A model generated the notes under the pieces. It was not told where the DNA came from. It saw nothing but the letters and a program-made list of their open reading frames with translations, and did no database searches. A stretch of 64,000 nt of DNA. It comes from Drosophila miranda (lineage: Eukaryota; Arthropoda; Insecta; Diptera; Drosophilidae). Within the stretch, counting starts at the first letter, position 1; the number at the start of each line of letters is the position of its first letter. The stretch lies in contig NC_046674.1 of the NCBI RefSeq assembly GCF_003369915.1, positions 13,392,001-13,456,000 on the forward strand, in the 5' to 3' direction. Shown piece by piece: positions 20,461-35,414 of this stretch. A program made the translations under genes and the position numbers.

Positions 20461-23400
20461 AATATATACATATGGGCACACATTGTTGATGTTTTTAGTC
20501 ACCCACTGAGAGCAAATTATACAGTAGCCTCGGCACTTTATAATGCTGCTTATCTGTTGACGTTGCCCCGAAGTAAACGTCATAAATTGTTGGTGGAAGT
20601 CAAAGGTACAACTCGCATTACTCATACGCCGTGCATACCAACCATTTCTGTGGGGTGTACGTACGGAGAGCAAAACTTGTGTGGCTTTGTCCTCTCTGTT
20701 TATATTCCATTTCGCTCGGGCAACATGTTGCCAGCTAAACTGTTGCACTCGGCAGCGCGCAGCATGTGGCCCAACACTCGAGGCGGCAGTCTTTGAATGC
20801 AGGAGAGAACAACGAACCGAACCGAAATGAAATGAAATATTCAAACGCACATTTATCTTAAAAGAATGAATAAATAAATTGCCTGCTTGTAAATGGCGCG
20901 ATTTGCCGAAAGAAGAAAGCGAAATCCAAGGCGCGGAATGTAAGAAAAACAGCAGTAATAATTTTCTGGAATAAACCCTTGAGGCATACCCAGTAAATGG
21001 CGGAAAGGAAACCTTTGAGCCTGCTTTCATACCATACCATACCATGCCATGCCCAAAAAGGTATCCGCTTTAAAAGCTTCCTTGGAGCAGGATTTCTTAT
21101 TTATTCTGTTGATTGTTTTCATTTCATTGTTCCGCCGAAAAAAGCAACAAAAACAAAATAATTCAGGAATCTTGTACAGTTTAAAGGTAAAAAAGTTCGT
21201 TTCGAAGAAGAGACTCGGACTCACTTTGTAAGTTTTCCTGACATTTAAAGCCAGTCCATTGGTATTTGAAATTCAATTCATGAATGCTTCCGCTCATATT
21301 TGATTTGGGGGCAAGAGCAGAGATTGAAGAGCTTCCGATTCCACTCTAACTGACAATGCCTCCGTCCATCTCCGTCTGTTAAGAGCAGAATGATTGACAG
21401 TCGCTCCACCAGCTCCATATTGTTCATCCAGTGCAGCAATCCAAGACACCGGATTGTGTGTCACTGTGGCCTTTTAGCCTGATGCCGGCAATTGTCCGCC
21501 CCCCATTATGGTCCATTGCATCCGGGCATAAAGTTCACTGGAATGCTGCAATAACAACAAAAAAAAAGAAAAGAAGAAAGACACAGTGAAAAAGGGAAAT
21601 CCAAATGCTGCAAAAAAATGGGGACAATAAAGTAGAAAATAAATGAAATCAAAAAGGAAACGAGGCGCAACAGGCAATGTGCACACACGCATGGCTGGGA
21701 AGTGCATATGGCGGCCTTGGCGTCCATTTTGTTCCCAGTTCCCAGCTCCCAGCTCCCAGCCTTTATTGGCAGCTGTTGCATTGGGGCTGACCGGTCCATG
21801 TAGGGCAGGAATGCTGCCATAAAATACGCCAGATGTCGGCCGCATAAATATGCACCTACTATTATATTTATTTTACACATATATTGTCCTGTATGGCAGG
21901 CGGAGTCCTTTTCTGCGGTCTCCTTTTTTTCATAACTATTGTGTGATAATTTATAAGGGAAAAGACCCTATACCATAATATTCATAGCTGACAATTAATG
22001 TCTGATATATTTAGGGGTGTTCCCTCCTGCCAAGTGGAGACTATGTTGGCTTCTATTAAGCCTATTTAAACTTAATTAAATCTACAAAAGATTCGAGCTA
22101 CCCATTTCGTATGCGGGCCAGCACCCGACACGGCGAAACGTGCGAAAGTTGATTTCCTGCCGATTGCGAGGGGCAGGACCCCGGCCAACGTGGCGTATGA
22201 TGAATTTAATTCAACGCCATGTGTCGGCGTGGCTGCTTAAGATAGTTGGGATAGCTAGAGGGCAGCTCAATGCTTAATGCTTCGTTTATATTGCACTTGA
22301 AGGGATGAAGGGAAAACCATCAATTAATACGCCAATACTCGAACACAAATTGTATATCTATACTTTAATTTATTTAACATTAAAGGAAATAGCTGAAAGG
22401 AAGGCCATACAAACTCTCTCTATCGAATCGTACTATTTACATTTTCTAACCGATTTAAGTGTCCGTGAGTCGGGGCTTTAAGTCCCGCCACTCTTTAGGG
22501 GGCATATCGTACGTCAACACAGGCCGGCGTCTGGCCAGCAGGACACAATTCAAAGTTCAGCATTACCCTGGCGACTGCCAACGGATAGCAAAAATAATTT
22601 GCGTTTATATTGAATTTGTTTTTTTTGTTTGTTCCCCCTCTGTATATTTGTTTTTGTTGCGCCAGAGATTCATTCGAAGTTGGCAGGAAATTGCATGATT
22701 TGTGAATATATTTATTCAAATGGACTTGCGGTCGAAGGTCGGTGGGCGCCTCATCTACATTTTCGGGGAGACGACATTGATTTTTGGTATTAGCATTCCG
22801 GCATTTTTTTCGTCTCCTGGTTAGACGATAATGGGCAGGCCGAGGCGGAGAGGTCGTCCAGGGTCGTCCAGGTGAGACGGTTTCTGGTTACAGTATACCT
22901 TATATTCCAGAGTCAAATTCCAACCCTAAGCCATCTCAGGGCTCTACATGAAAGAGGGTTTCATTACTTGGAAGTTGGTTAATAATTCAGGAACTCATCG
23001 CAACTCAACTTAACGGCAGCGGCGGCATTCTTTGTTCTTTATGGTTTAATGTGAGTTGCCGAAAAATGTAATATTAATTCGGGTAATTTAACCCTTTCGT
23101 CGTATATGTATTTGAAACATCTCAGACTTTGAGTTGGAAAGTGTGAAGCCAGCGATTTCGCACACAGAGGATGGGGATGTCAACAAGCTGTTGCCACAAG
23201 CAGATACCACCCGCACACTCTGATACACAGGCTGGGGCAGGAGCAGGGGCTGGGGCAGGGGCAGAGGCAGAGTCAGAGATCCCTCTCCTTTCCCAGGCAC
23301 TGTAGATGGCTGTTGAGCTTGCAGTTTTTAGCGTTTTGTAATTAAGTGAAGCGCACTAATTAAATAACACTTCGTAATTAGGCTTTATGTCGTGCCCAAA

Positions 23401-26400
23401 CTGACGACTCACTCTAACTATATACTTAGACTTTTGCCACTTTCCACTCCGCCCTTTCCCTCTTTCCGTGAGAACTGAGTTATTAGAAGCCCTTTTTTCT
23501 GTAGCTTGAAGCTGAAATTGATTTTCCCCCCCAGACAGGAAAAGTTCAAGGGCGCGCAAGCTTCAATTAAAAATGGATAAGAAAGAAACGTTAGTGGTAG
23601 TATCGACTGGCATTGGCTGACACTTAATAGCCGTTCATTAAAATATAATTTACCACTTTCAAGGCACCACCACTACTAGGCCATGGAACGCAACAGGAGG
23701 TGGCACCGCCCAGACCATTGATTTATGAGCAGCGGTAGTGCAGCACTGCACTTAAATGAAATACATCTAAATCAATCGTATACATCTGTTGGCAAATAAA
23801 TCAGAATTTGTACAGCGGAAAGTCCCCACCCTTTGACCAACATACAATATATTTAAAACCGTTGAATCTATTATAAATTCAAGACCGCCGCAGGCCAAGA
23901 GATTGCCCACCCACGACTATGGCTATGGCCCCCCCCCCACTGAAACTCCCACGGCACCAGCAACAGCTGCTCGAGGGGATTGAGTAATTTTATTCGGCTT
24001 GCCGTCGCAGCTGTCTGAGCAGTGTCCTTCCGATGGCCACCCGACAGTGACTTTCAAGAGCGTCGAGCGAAGGTAAACATGTTTTGATTTCGATCTGGTA
24101 ATGTATTATGCATGCCAGAGACCTGGGGGAGAGTCATGACCGGAGAGCCGCGCTGACGCCTCCAGCCGGGGGACGGGGGCCAAGGTGCCGCCACCTTGAC
24201 CTTGGGGACAGCCAATTACCAGCATATCGGGGCTATCGAGCGCATCTTCAATCGCATATTGGGTGGCCAGACACCCCATCCGTATCCCCCTATCCGTTTC
24301 AGCTCACAAAATTTATGCAAAGTCCATTGTGGGCCTTCAATTAGTTAATTTGGTCTGATCCTTGGGCTTGGCTAGGCCTATACACAGTCAAAATTGGCCC
24401 TTAATGGCGTCTGATACTTTAAGCTGATTTTATTTTTGTTGATTCGTCAACCGTAAGTCCATTATTATTTATGCACATCCAAGTCCCCACAGCTGGGGCC
24501 ACCAGCTCCGTGAATATGTTGTCTGGGGCATTGCTGTCCACTTGGGGCATTAATGTGGGTCTTGGGAGCAGGCAAGGTGTATTTTTTGTAATTATTTTAA
24601 TTAATGAAACGCCATGAAAATGCTGTAACAAATAATTTCAATGCAAATAGATGGTTTCCATAATTACAAATCACAATCGAATTGTCTGTGAAACTTTGTG
24701 ATGCGAGTATTTAATTCCAACCGTTGGATGGCAGCCAAATCATGGGACAGACGGCGGCACTGTCAAAGTTCATTACGTATACGCCTCGTGTTGTCAGTCG
24801 GAAATTGCACAGCCAGCAAACACCCCACTTTGTGTAGGTGTTTGTGTGTCAACAGAGCAGCTCAAACATTATGCTAGACTCCGGCCAGATGCAACTGAAC
24901 CTCCCGGTTCCGCCGAGCAAAGGCAAGGGCAAGGGCAAGGCGAAAGGCGAAAGGGAAACGAGTGCTGACAATATCCTGCTAAGCTGAAATTAACAACGAG
25001 GACTTGGGACTTGGGACTGGGGACTGGGGACTGAGGACACTGGGAGCTGCTCAGTAACTAATTTAATTCCAGGATATTGAGGTTGAAGTGGAGGCGAGTG
25101 TCAATTGCATTAGCTGCACATCGAACTTCTGTGGAAATGGAGCCTCAACACGGAATGCCATGCCATGGAAAAAGCCCATTCTTTCCGTCCCTAGATTGGC
25201 CGCTCTAAATTGAAATTAATTAGATTTCATTAGTTCGGAAGGAAAGTTTAATGTTGAGACAGGATTAATTGACAGCTGGATAACCCACTATACAGTGGGA
25301 TTTTGGGATTAAAGAAGGCCACAATCGAACTGGGATTAGATGTGATTAGTTTTTGGATTTCCTACAATAATTTACTGACTGCAATTCAAGTCCATAGTTT
25401 CTAAAATATATATTCTCTATACGTTTAATAAATATTCTTAGATGCTAAGAGCGGGGTTTATTTCAAAGCGATCAGAAAACAAAGAATCTATGAGCCTACA
25501 TATAAAGTATATATTTCGCTTACAAAATCTACAAAATTTCCTCTCTCTCCTACGCGATCGACCATGCCTGCTGTTTGCTGTTCAAGTTTCCCATAAGCGA
25601 ACAAACTCATTTGCTGGGAAGATTATCGTATGGCTGGGGGGCAGAAAATCAGCAGTTTGCATTTGCCAGGCACACGTGAAAGTGGACCCCCTATAATAAG
25701 AATCTGCTAATGGAACGAAAGCGTAAAACCAAAACAGAGCCACTAGCGCTAGTCGCTGTCTCTCCCTCTCTCTCTCTCTTGCTCTGGTCTGCCTCCACGT
25801 TTTGCTTCGCTCTCTGCTCGCTGGCAAGCAAGGTCGGCAACATGTTGCTTGTTGAACACTCGGTTTCGTTTCTCATCCAATTTTGATTAGAACGTCCATG
25901 GGTGGCGTTGCGTGCGGTTCTCGGTTTTCGGTTTTCGGTTTTCGGTTCTCGATTTTTGGCGCTCGGCAGTCGGTGCCGATTTCGCGCGTTTCCTTGGCTT
26001 TTGCTTTAGTGTTTTAAGTGAGCGTGAATGTGAATTTTTTTTAAACAACATCTGCCATTGAGCAGTTGCCCTACACATGTGTATGCCTATATGTTCAAAT
26101 ATATTCATTGATATTGTATATACAACTGAGAATAATCTGTGCAGTGGAGGAGTATCATCCAGCAATTAGGTATTGTATGCCGCCAAGCAACGCCATCCGA
26201 AATTTTCAAAGAAAATGCCCGGCAAACCCCCAACTCCCAACGAACGGTACTAATTTCAAAATGTGCAGTGCTGACAGAGGAAACGAGAGATTGGTTAAAA
26301 ATAAGTTTTCTAATTTCGAAGGTGCAAAAGTTTTTTAAGCCACAACTAAACAAAAAAACTCGTGATAAATTAGATGATTTTTGTTTGTTTGAAAGCCAAG

Positions 26401-28929
26401 CTTTAAACCCTTTCTAAAATGTTTTTTTTTTGCCAGAAAACCGGCAAACAAAAAAAAAAAAAAAATATTGTTTACCCACCGCCTGCTTTCCCACAATCGA
26501 GTGTAACTAATTTCCCAGCTCAAGAGCAACTGCATAAGTTTCTAAAAATACTTACGTTTCGAGAACGCGAATAAACGAATCGAATCGAATCTGAATCTGA
26601 ATCTGAATGGGCAATGGGCAGCAGCGACAGATCGAAATAACCGGAGCACGGCGCTCTCCCTTCGGCTCTCGGCTCTCGACTCTCCGCTCTCCGCTCTCTA
26701 TCTCTGGCATGTGTGTGTATGTGTGTGTGTGTGTGTGTGATAGTGCTAATCGTATCTGATTTCGAATTTCTATAAAATATTTATATTCATTTGAGTTCTC
26801 TTCGGCTGGGCTCTTGATTAAATTAAGCCAGCAACAACAAGTGTCTCCAAACTAAATATATTTTATTTTATGAAGAAGGAAATCAAGAAGAAAACTTGGC
26901 AGCTGGCGGCGACACTTTGCGTCAGTTCTTGCTGCTGCTTTCGGTTTATATTCGGTTTATTTTTTTAATTTTTTGTTGTTGTTTTTGTTGGTGCAATTTT
27001 TAGCGAAGCGTCGGTCGAACGCGTTAATGATCGCGTATGTGTGACTGTCTCTGATGAAAGAAGCGATACAAAAATATATACACACTCGTCGATATGTACA
27101 TATAAATAAATATACTCGTATATAAATTTATTTAGCAGCCACAGATACTTGAACATGTGTGTGTGTGTGTGTTTTTTTTTTTTTGTTTTTTTTTCTTTAT
27201 ATATTTTTGTTTCATTAATTTATAATCTCTGATGGCAGAAGAGGAAAGAAGTGTGGATATGACAATGTTGTTTGAAATTAACTTAATTGCTGAAGATTGA
27301 TTGGCCAGCGAAATAGACTTTTTTCCCAGCATAGAATATTGTAATATTTTCTAAAAAATGCACTTAAAAGAGTTCATTGTTCTCATGTTAATTCAACAGA
27401 CTTGAGCGTTATTTTATCGTAGTGTAAATCTCGTATAATCAACGAAGACCCAGATGAAATGACCTTAGCATTTGTCCTCACATTTATGAAACATATTTCG
27501 TTTATTTATAAACGTAAGCCACACACTTAACAACACCAACTCGGCCAAATCATTTGCCAAATGCTGTTGGCTTTAAATAAATCAAGTTATAAAAGTGTTC
27601 TCACCGATTTCGTTTTGGCTCGCGGCTCCGCATTAATAAATTAACGCCCCCACCTCAGTCTTTCGCATTTTTCCAGTTTCTATTTTTTTCCCCCTTTTTT
27701 TTTTTTTTCCTTTTATCTTTATGGCCGGCAAGACACCAAGTTAAAATTCTATAAAAATATTGTCATGCTTTTCCATATAGTACTACCAGGTCTATGCATA
27801 CCTACAATCGTATGTGAAAGCAAAATTAAATTAACTTTGGAAATGCCTCCGCCTTCTCTGCCCCTTCCAGATCTGATAAGGGAATGAAAAAAGACTTTGA
27901 AAATTCATTTCGATTTTTTGTTTTTTTTTTTTTCGGGGGTGGCACTCCTTTATCAAAGGCGATAGGGCCGATAAAATAGTTCATTGAAGCCTACCAGTAA
28001 TTCCAATGAGACAAATTGTATTTTACATTTCTGCCAAGTGTACGGATAATTTATGAATCGAGAAGACAAAAGCTCCAATCCCCACCAAAAAAAAATAAAT
28101 ATATATAAATAAAACAATATCCAGAGCACTGTCTAGAAGGTACATGAAATATTTATACTTATCAGCAGAGTTTAAACAAAAAATGACTAATACTTACTGT
28201 CCAATAAAATACATAAAATATAATGTGGCATGCCTTAACTGAGTCATGAGGGGAATACCATACGGAAACCAACTCTATTTCTTGGGTTTCATATGGGTTA
28301 AGGCTGGCCCTAATATAGGCATTCCATGTAAAAGTGGGCAAATATCTCACAGATACTCGCGTGTATGTGAATAGATTTCTGTTTGGGGTTTAGGCTAATT
28401 TGCGGCACTCACATCTACCTCTAGATACAACAAATATTCCACTGTCTCTGACTAGGCCACACTGGTCAGCAAAATACGAATTACAAGTGGTTTTTTTGTA
28501 GCTGTTTCATTTGGATGATTACTCTGATGGTTTACCGAGTGCCCAGGTCTCTTTCGAAACAAGTATATTACAATGATATACATATTTTAAAGGCATATGA
28601 AACCCCAACTTAATTGCTTAGAGAGAGAGAAAGAAACTCTAAATTGGAAATTTGTTTCCAATAAATCCAAAATTGTTTAGCAGATCTTCGATATACTTGG
28701 TGTTTTTTTACTATCAAATAATCAATAGTAATATTTTATTTTCAGCCCGAATTTGGGGCCAAATTTTCTGCTGTCTAGTGTACACCATACACCAAACGTA
28801 TGTTTGTACGATTAGCACACTTTTTCTGTTTTTTTTTTTGCACACTATTTCCTCTCCGACTTGACTTTGTCAAGTTTAAAAAAATTTGTGAAAATTGCGT
28901 TTTTATTTATGTACACAATTGCAATTGCC

Positions 28930-28953
28930 TCTGTGTGTGTGTGTGTGTGTGCA
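28930..28953. repeat. (GT)n microsatellite
   Basis: An uninterrupted GT dinucleotide tract of about 22 bp. Similar tracts lie at about 26712-26739, 27157-27172 and 29152-29178. Confidence 0.85.
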
Positions 28954-29146
28954 GTAGTATTTTCTTATTTTCATAATATCTCCGTCACTGCATATATGTA
29001 CACATGTGTATATATGTGTGCGTGTGTGTATGTATGTAAAATATATTTATATTTATTTCTCGTTTGAATTTAATTAAATTTGCACATTTGTGTTAAATTT
29101 TCAACACATGTGTCTCTGTCCGTCTCTCGTGCCTTGCGTGCTCGTC

Positions 29147-29177
<31 letters not shown>

Positions 29178-32100
29178 CTTTCATATATTTTATACACTCG
29201 GTCGGTCTCTCCGTCTGTCCATCTGTCCGCGTGCCCATGCCCCCCATGTGTCAACCTAGACGCCTAATCAAACAGCAACAACAAATGTTGGCAGTCAAAT
29301 TCAGAGCCCTGAGAAAGAGAGCGGCGGAGACACGACACGAAAATGATAATAAACATGTCTAATGGCGGCTAACGAGAGCAAAGAGGAACAGAAACAAACA
29401 ATAAATAATAGATCTTACAATTTTAACTTCAATTAAATACAATACAAAAAGAAACAAATACTATCGAATAATTCTAAAAATACATTGTTCTGTTTACGCT
29501 TAATTATAAGAATAATTCAAACACGTTCCACCTTCTGATGCTGTTAAAAAAACCAGACATTGAATCAAAATAGAGATACAAAAGCTGCATTTATGATCTG
29601 TTATCCGAAAATAAAGCATAAATATATTTCCATTGCATTCAATTGTATCATTTATTCCCTGCCCCATTCATTGAGAGTGTGTGTGAATAAAATCTGAATA
29701 AAACATACATATTTTCTCTGCCAAATGAGAATCAATTTGTTGTGGCACGCCCGGAAATGCTGTGGCATTCGTCTTGTTTAAGCGGGTTTGCTCGCCCGAA
29801 ATCGGTCGAGTCCCAACATCGGGCTTACATGGGTGTTAAGGTTGTGGAAAATACAAATCTTTTAAATTCGATAAACGATTTTGTACAGATGAAAGGCTTT
29901 GTTGGATTCTTTGTTGTTTCCTCTGGTGGGGGGTGTGAATTGTTGACATGATTTCCAGCTTAAAAGTATTTACTATTATAATAATGTTGCCCTCAGACCT
30001 CAGACATATGTAGGTCTATTTAGTGACTCAATTTTGTGTGTTCTCAAGTTTGTAGACAAATATTTGACTGCAATTTTATTCAAACTTGTCGGACACTCAA
30101 ATGTCCAATATATTGGCAGGTTTTTCTTCAAAAAGATTTCGAATTGATTTATTTGACCATAGTTTTTGGCCATAACTCAGCAGAGGCCGCAGCCTCGGCC
30201 AGCCATCGCCTGCCTCTTGACGGTGGGCGGGGTGCGGTGTGGATGCATTTGCACAAATCTTTGGGCCAGGCCGCTCCACCGGTCCTCGCCCCAAATGGCC
30301 GCAAAAATGTAATTTTATGGCAACATCAAGTTTGTCTTGCACATTGCACAAATATTTCATTGTGACAGACAAGTATTTCGGCAAAATCTGAATCCCAATC
30401 CCAGACCGTATCCAAAAAGGTTGAGTGGAAATGAATTTTTGAATGAGATTCTCAGCATTTCGCGAAGCATTCACAAAGTTCTTTCTTTCATTGTTTATTT
30501 CTTTTGCTTAATTACCTGTTGTTGTGTTGTTCTTTTGGCCTTTATTCTTTTTTTGGCGGTAGCCGTATTTTTAGACTTTTGATGTCGACAACTTTTATGG
30601 CCGGGGGTAGCTAATAAAATCGCTTAGCACATGCTACAAACATTTCCTTCCTTCGGATCCATAAATAAGCAATTAAAATATCTTAATGCGCTCATCCCGG
30701 CTGCAGCGCCCCCAAGCGGGGGGCTCTCCGGGGGCTGCTGGCGGTAACATTTAATTGAATTGTCCCCATCAAGGTCCCTGAAAAACGCTTCAAACTGGTA
30801 TTGCTATTGCGGCAAAGTATTCCATGGAGGGATTCTCATAAATCACATCGCCAAATAGTTGGCCCAAAACCGAAGGACAAAGGGCGTAACCCTAATTAAT
30901 GTTTTGTTCATTAAGAGTCTTGCATTCTCTGCCAAATCAAATTAAAGACCATCAACCGAAACAACAGAAGTCACGCCTCCAGCAACCGAGTGCAGGACAA
31001 CCACAGGACGAGGCAGCCACACCCATACACACGCCCAAAGGGCGTCTCTCTCCCCGTCAGTGGAACTTGCTTGGGTGTGGGTGGGTGGGGTTTGCCCCTA
31101 ATGAATCAGTATTCACAAGTCCAGCCAAGAACGATACACATGTACATACGTAATGGCAACATTTGATTCATATTTTTTGGCAACTCGAGCAGCATAGAAA
31201 ACCGTACCATAGAAATTAGCCCGCCATTGAAGAGTTCTCTGTACCCCGTGGCGTATACGTAATGTATTTATGGTTTGTCCACTTGAGAGCCCTGCTGCAC
31301 TGGCCATCTAATTGCATTGAAACCGAGATCTCTCTCTCTGTCTCTTTTTGCCTTTTTTTGGCATTCAATTCAAAAAGTTTCTCTTTAGCCACAAGTTCTT
31401 TTTGTTCTGTCTTTGCTGGGAAGGGGGAAAGGGGGGGCCCCCTCTGTTTGTGGTTTCAATTAAATGTTGATTAAATTGTACGCCTGCTTCTTTGGCACTG
31501 ACGTAAGTGCGAGCTGTGTGCTGGGTTCCATCCATAAAAAGACAATAGAATTTATTGGGTGTCCCATAAACCTATTACAGATACAAGATACAAAAATTAA
31601 TAAATTAACAAATGACAGAGAGCTTGAATGATGTTCGAGGACTCCAGAAGACAACAATTCATTTATAAAGAATGCAAAATTAATGGAACTTCCAAAATAT
31701 ATTTCATTTAATTTGATCCAGCTGTTGAGGCTATGTTCGATGTGATATTTCACCAATTATATATGTACGTATATGTATATATAGGAATCCAGCCAAGTCC
31801 TCAAGCCAAAAAGCATAAAAAGCATCCCCCGATAGGAAAGAAACGTTTTATTGCTCGAAGCCCCTGCCACAAGGCCCCCAAAGGGGCGAAAGGCAATAAA
31901 CAGAGGCGTAATCATTAATCATGCGCGATCAAAGTCAAAGATACAACAACAACAACACCACACATGTGCAGGTATGTGTGGTATCTATGTGTGCACAAGC
32001 TACAGACAGACACACACGGACACACAGACACACAGACACCATAGTGGCACTCGCGCTTACTCAATCAAGTGTACGAGTGTTTGGGGAGAGGCGCTGCGCT

Positions 32101-32511
32101 GGATGGATGATGGCATGGTTGAATTGCTGGATGTTTGGCTGCTTGGCTGCTCGGCTGCTTGGCTGTTTGGTTGGGGGCTACTTTAATCAATTTCAAACAC
32201 ACAACAAACACACACAGAAACCCCAAACCCCTGCGCTTCGGAGAAGAATGCAAGGTTCTTTGGGAGGAGGTTAAATATTATATTTGTTGTTTGAATGATG
32301 GGAGGCCAGCAAACAAACGACAATTATTTGCCGAATTTTTTCCTCATTGCTAAAAATAAAAGAAAAACAAAATTAAAATTAAAAGTGCAAAAATTGACGA
32401 GTTTCCGTTTGCCTCATATTATGATAATTATGATAATAAGTTAAATGCAAAAATGATGATAATTGGCTGACGAGAAAGCTACGCCCTCGCTTTCAGTGCA
32501 ATTTCGATAGA

Positions 32512-32552
32512 GACAGAGAGAGAGAGCGAGAGCGAAAGAGAGAGAGAGAGGT
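32512..32552. promoter_or_regulatory. GAGA-rich tract upstream of Ac76E coding exons
   Basis: The sequence AGACAGAGAGAGAGAGCGAGAGCG continues with further GAGAG words over 40 bp. Dense GAGAG is the binding signature of GAGA factor (Trl) in Drosophila promoters and PREs. A second CT-rich cluster lies at 25762-25785. Function is inferred from sequence alone. Confidence 0.35.
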
Positions 32553-35268
32553 CCGCCCGTAAGTGAGAATGAGATTGCTCATACGCCGCATTCGCCGAGG
32601 AGCCATAAAACTATGGAAAAAATGTAGATTTTCAAGGAAATGCACTCTGCTTTGCCATATTTATGGCTTATAGGAAAAATACAGATAAATTTTGTGTGCT
32701 TTTTTTTTTGCAATGTTTACACACGGAAAAGGCCGGGTATTGCGATCGTTTTGGGCCAAGTGACTTGTAAAAGAATTCGTTCATCAAAGAGGGAAAACTT
32801 TTGAAGATAGATATGTAAATAATGCACCTTGCGATGCAATCGTAAACAATCCATACACTTAATATTTATATGAATTTAAGTGGACTGCACAAAGCACGTT
32901 TATTTATTTTCATTTGATTTTATTTTTGCACTGAAATTGCGCTAGAATAAAACAAGAGTGCGGCATAAACAAACCACACTATTGGCAAAAAAACAAAAAC
33001 CAAAAAAAAAAGCACAACTCGGGCCAAACAAAACAATCCACAGAATGGAACAGAACCGAGTCGAGAGCCCCGGCAACAACAATATATCGCATCGTCTGTA
33101 TCGTCCGTATATTTGTATTGTATATTTATTTATGAGTACGGGTGTGTTCCAGCGGGGTACTCTGGCGCTGGCTCTGCTCTGTCTCTGCTCTGCTCTGCTC
33201 CCAAGTGCTTTGTGCGGGGGACAAGGGTCAGGCTCGTTTGTTGGCTGCTTAAAAATGCGAAAATCCACAAGTGGCCGGCGTCAAAGCACAGAGATTAGAG
33301 GTCAGAGCCACAATGGATAGATAGAAGGAGGCTAAGGTGACAAATGACAATGGATTTGAATGGGCCTCTTGGAACATATGTACACACTCGCCCAACTATC
33401 GCTTTGGCTGGCCTCACATCTCAAATATCTCAAGTGCTTAAACATTACATTCAATGGGATCCATTGCTGGCTGTCAGACTTGAAATTTATTGAAACCCCC
33501 AATGCGGACAAAAGAACAGAAAGAAATTCATTCATGGATTATTTGCTGGTCGGAATTTGTGCAGGAAGAATATTTCAAAAAAGAAAAGATAAATCGCTTT
33601 CTTTCTTGATTATTTGCTTGAGCCTTGAACTTTTTATCGCTTTCGTTTGTGAGTCAAAGTATGGCAGAATATATCATTTACATAAACACTTTTTAGCAGG
33701 GAAATCATAAAAACTCGCAACTGGAAACGGGAACTTTTGTTTACATTTCATTTGCTCTCCAACATTTTCAAATGGCTGCCAATGAAACAATGCAGTGGCA
33801 GCTCAAGTGGCTGGGTTCGAGGTTGGAGTCATTAAAAAATATTCATGATTAGGCACGCTCCATGCCCCAGCACTCACCCTTCAAAATGACAGTTTTCTCT
33901 AGAACGTTTCGGTGGCAGTGGCAGTGGGAGTGGCCGTGGTAGTGGCAGCGGCATACCAAATGAAACATACACAATTTAACTTGGACTTGGCCAAAAGATG
34001 CAGCTAAGTGGCCAGCGGAAACGCTGAACGCAGAAACTTTTGCCAACCCGAATGAACAACATCAGGAGCAGTTCCAAAGTGTGCTCCCAGTTAGTTTTGG
34101 GGGGCTTTGACAGGGCCTGGGAAAACTTTCACTGGATGTGGAGGGGGAACTATGTGTGCGCGGAGGAGTGCCGTGTCGCATGCCTGCAGGATATGCGACA
34201 ACTTTGCTTGAGTTGCCCTGACATACTGACATTTGTTTAAGGATTGTTTAGGGCTTGTTGAGGACTTGAAAATACTGCTTCTCTCTGTAAACATGTACAG
34301 TGCAGCAGTAAGCATCTTTTTTTAAAGATTTTCTGAAAAAAAAATAACTAAATCTTTTTCATAAGAAAGATTTATTAAAATAATAAAATAAGAACATTGA
34401 GAACAAATATTTGGTTAGAAAAAATGCTAGAAATTTCCCTAGCTTAAATTTTTTGGTAACCATTATGTAATTAGACTCCTATTTTTACATTTTTTTTTCT
34501 TAAATATAAAGAAAATTATTATTTTTTTAATAAGGAAAAACAATATTTTTTCCTACAAAATAAAGGATATTGTATTGCTGTTAGGCATTGAAAGAACCAA
34601 ATTTTGTGGGCTTTCCTGGTAAATTTTGGTCCATTCTTCAAGTTCTCAAAATGGCGCCCATTACTCGAAAGTATTCCCCAAAGATTCCCTTTTCCAATAC
34701 GAGTATGTTGCCGATTATAGGGCACTTATTCGGTTGCCAGTGCTGGCTCAAAAGTAAGAGAGAAAAAAGTTACTTTTGTTGTCTCTTGTTGTCCTCAAGT
34801 GTGTTGGGCTGAAACTTTTCTAATTGCTGCATAGACACTCTCCAGAAGAACCCACAAAGACGCAAATATACTTACATTTACTCGCACATACGAGTCCTAG
34901 CACGAGTACGAGAAGAGGTAGAAAAAAGCATTGTTTCTGCCCAGAAAAGAAAAGTTCTGAATGCGTTAAGGAAACTCTCGAAGTAGAACAACATTTTAAG
35001 AACATCAAACAAGATGTACACGAAGTTGGGAGCTGCCAGTCGAAGCAGCAGCTGAAAATGTCTTGAGTTTCGGTTTTGGGGGCAAAGTTTTCGCTTAACT
35101 GAAATGCAAGAAAATGGTAGAATAACAATAATAATAAAATTGAGGACTTAACATTAAGAAAAGACCAGAAAGAAAGAGTTTAAGCATCAGGTAGGAAGGA
35201 AACCCATTAACTATCCAACTAAACCATTATCTCTCCTTCTCTCTCTCTCTCCGACGTTTCGTTGCAGC

Positions 35269-35414
35269 TTTCTCACTCGAATTCCGCAGAGAGGCGGCAA
35301 CAAGTGTTCGAGGGTCCTTGCCGTCGGGGACTAGGTGTAGGACTGGTTCTGGGGACTGGGGCCATCTGGGCGTGCAGCTGGCGGCTGTGAGGTGAAGTCC
35401 CACTCGTTCACGCC
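35269..35414 (+). other. Ac76E: 5'UTR segment of the first coding exon of Ac76E
   Basis: A strong acceptor (pyrimidine tract, then GTTTCGTTGCAG, ending at 35268) precedes 146 nt of untranslated sequence before the ATG at 35415. It indicates that the transcript starts in an upstream exon not identified here. Confidence 0.6.

Larger units (their letters stand above)
20461..35268 (+). other. Large non-coding region: upstream sequence and probable 5' introns of Ac76E
   Basis: No convincing coding exon was found on either strand in nearly 15 kb. The sequence mixes simple repeats with moderately GC-rich blocks that look like constrained regulatory DNA, for example 22080-22260, 23880-24350 and 30180-30300. 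The simple repeats include TTCGGTTT at 25918-25945, GGGACTTGGGACTGG at 25005-25040 and GT tracts. The splice acceptor at 35268 requires at least one upstream non-coding Ac76E exon, so the promoter lies in this region or to its left. I could not place it. Confidence 0.5.

Noticed and set aside
31733-32353. Several overlapping short frames with His/Thr repeats
   Set aside because: They derive from CACA and GGCTG simple repeats.
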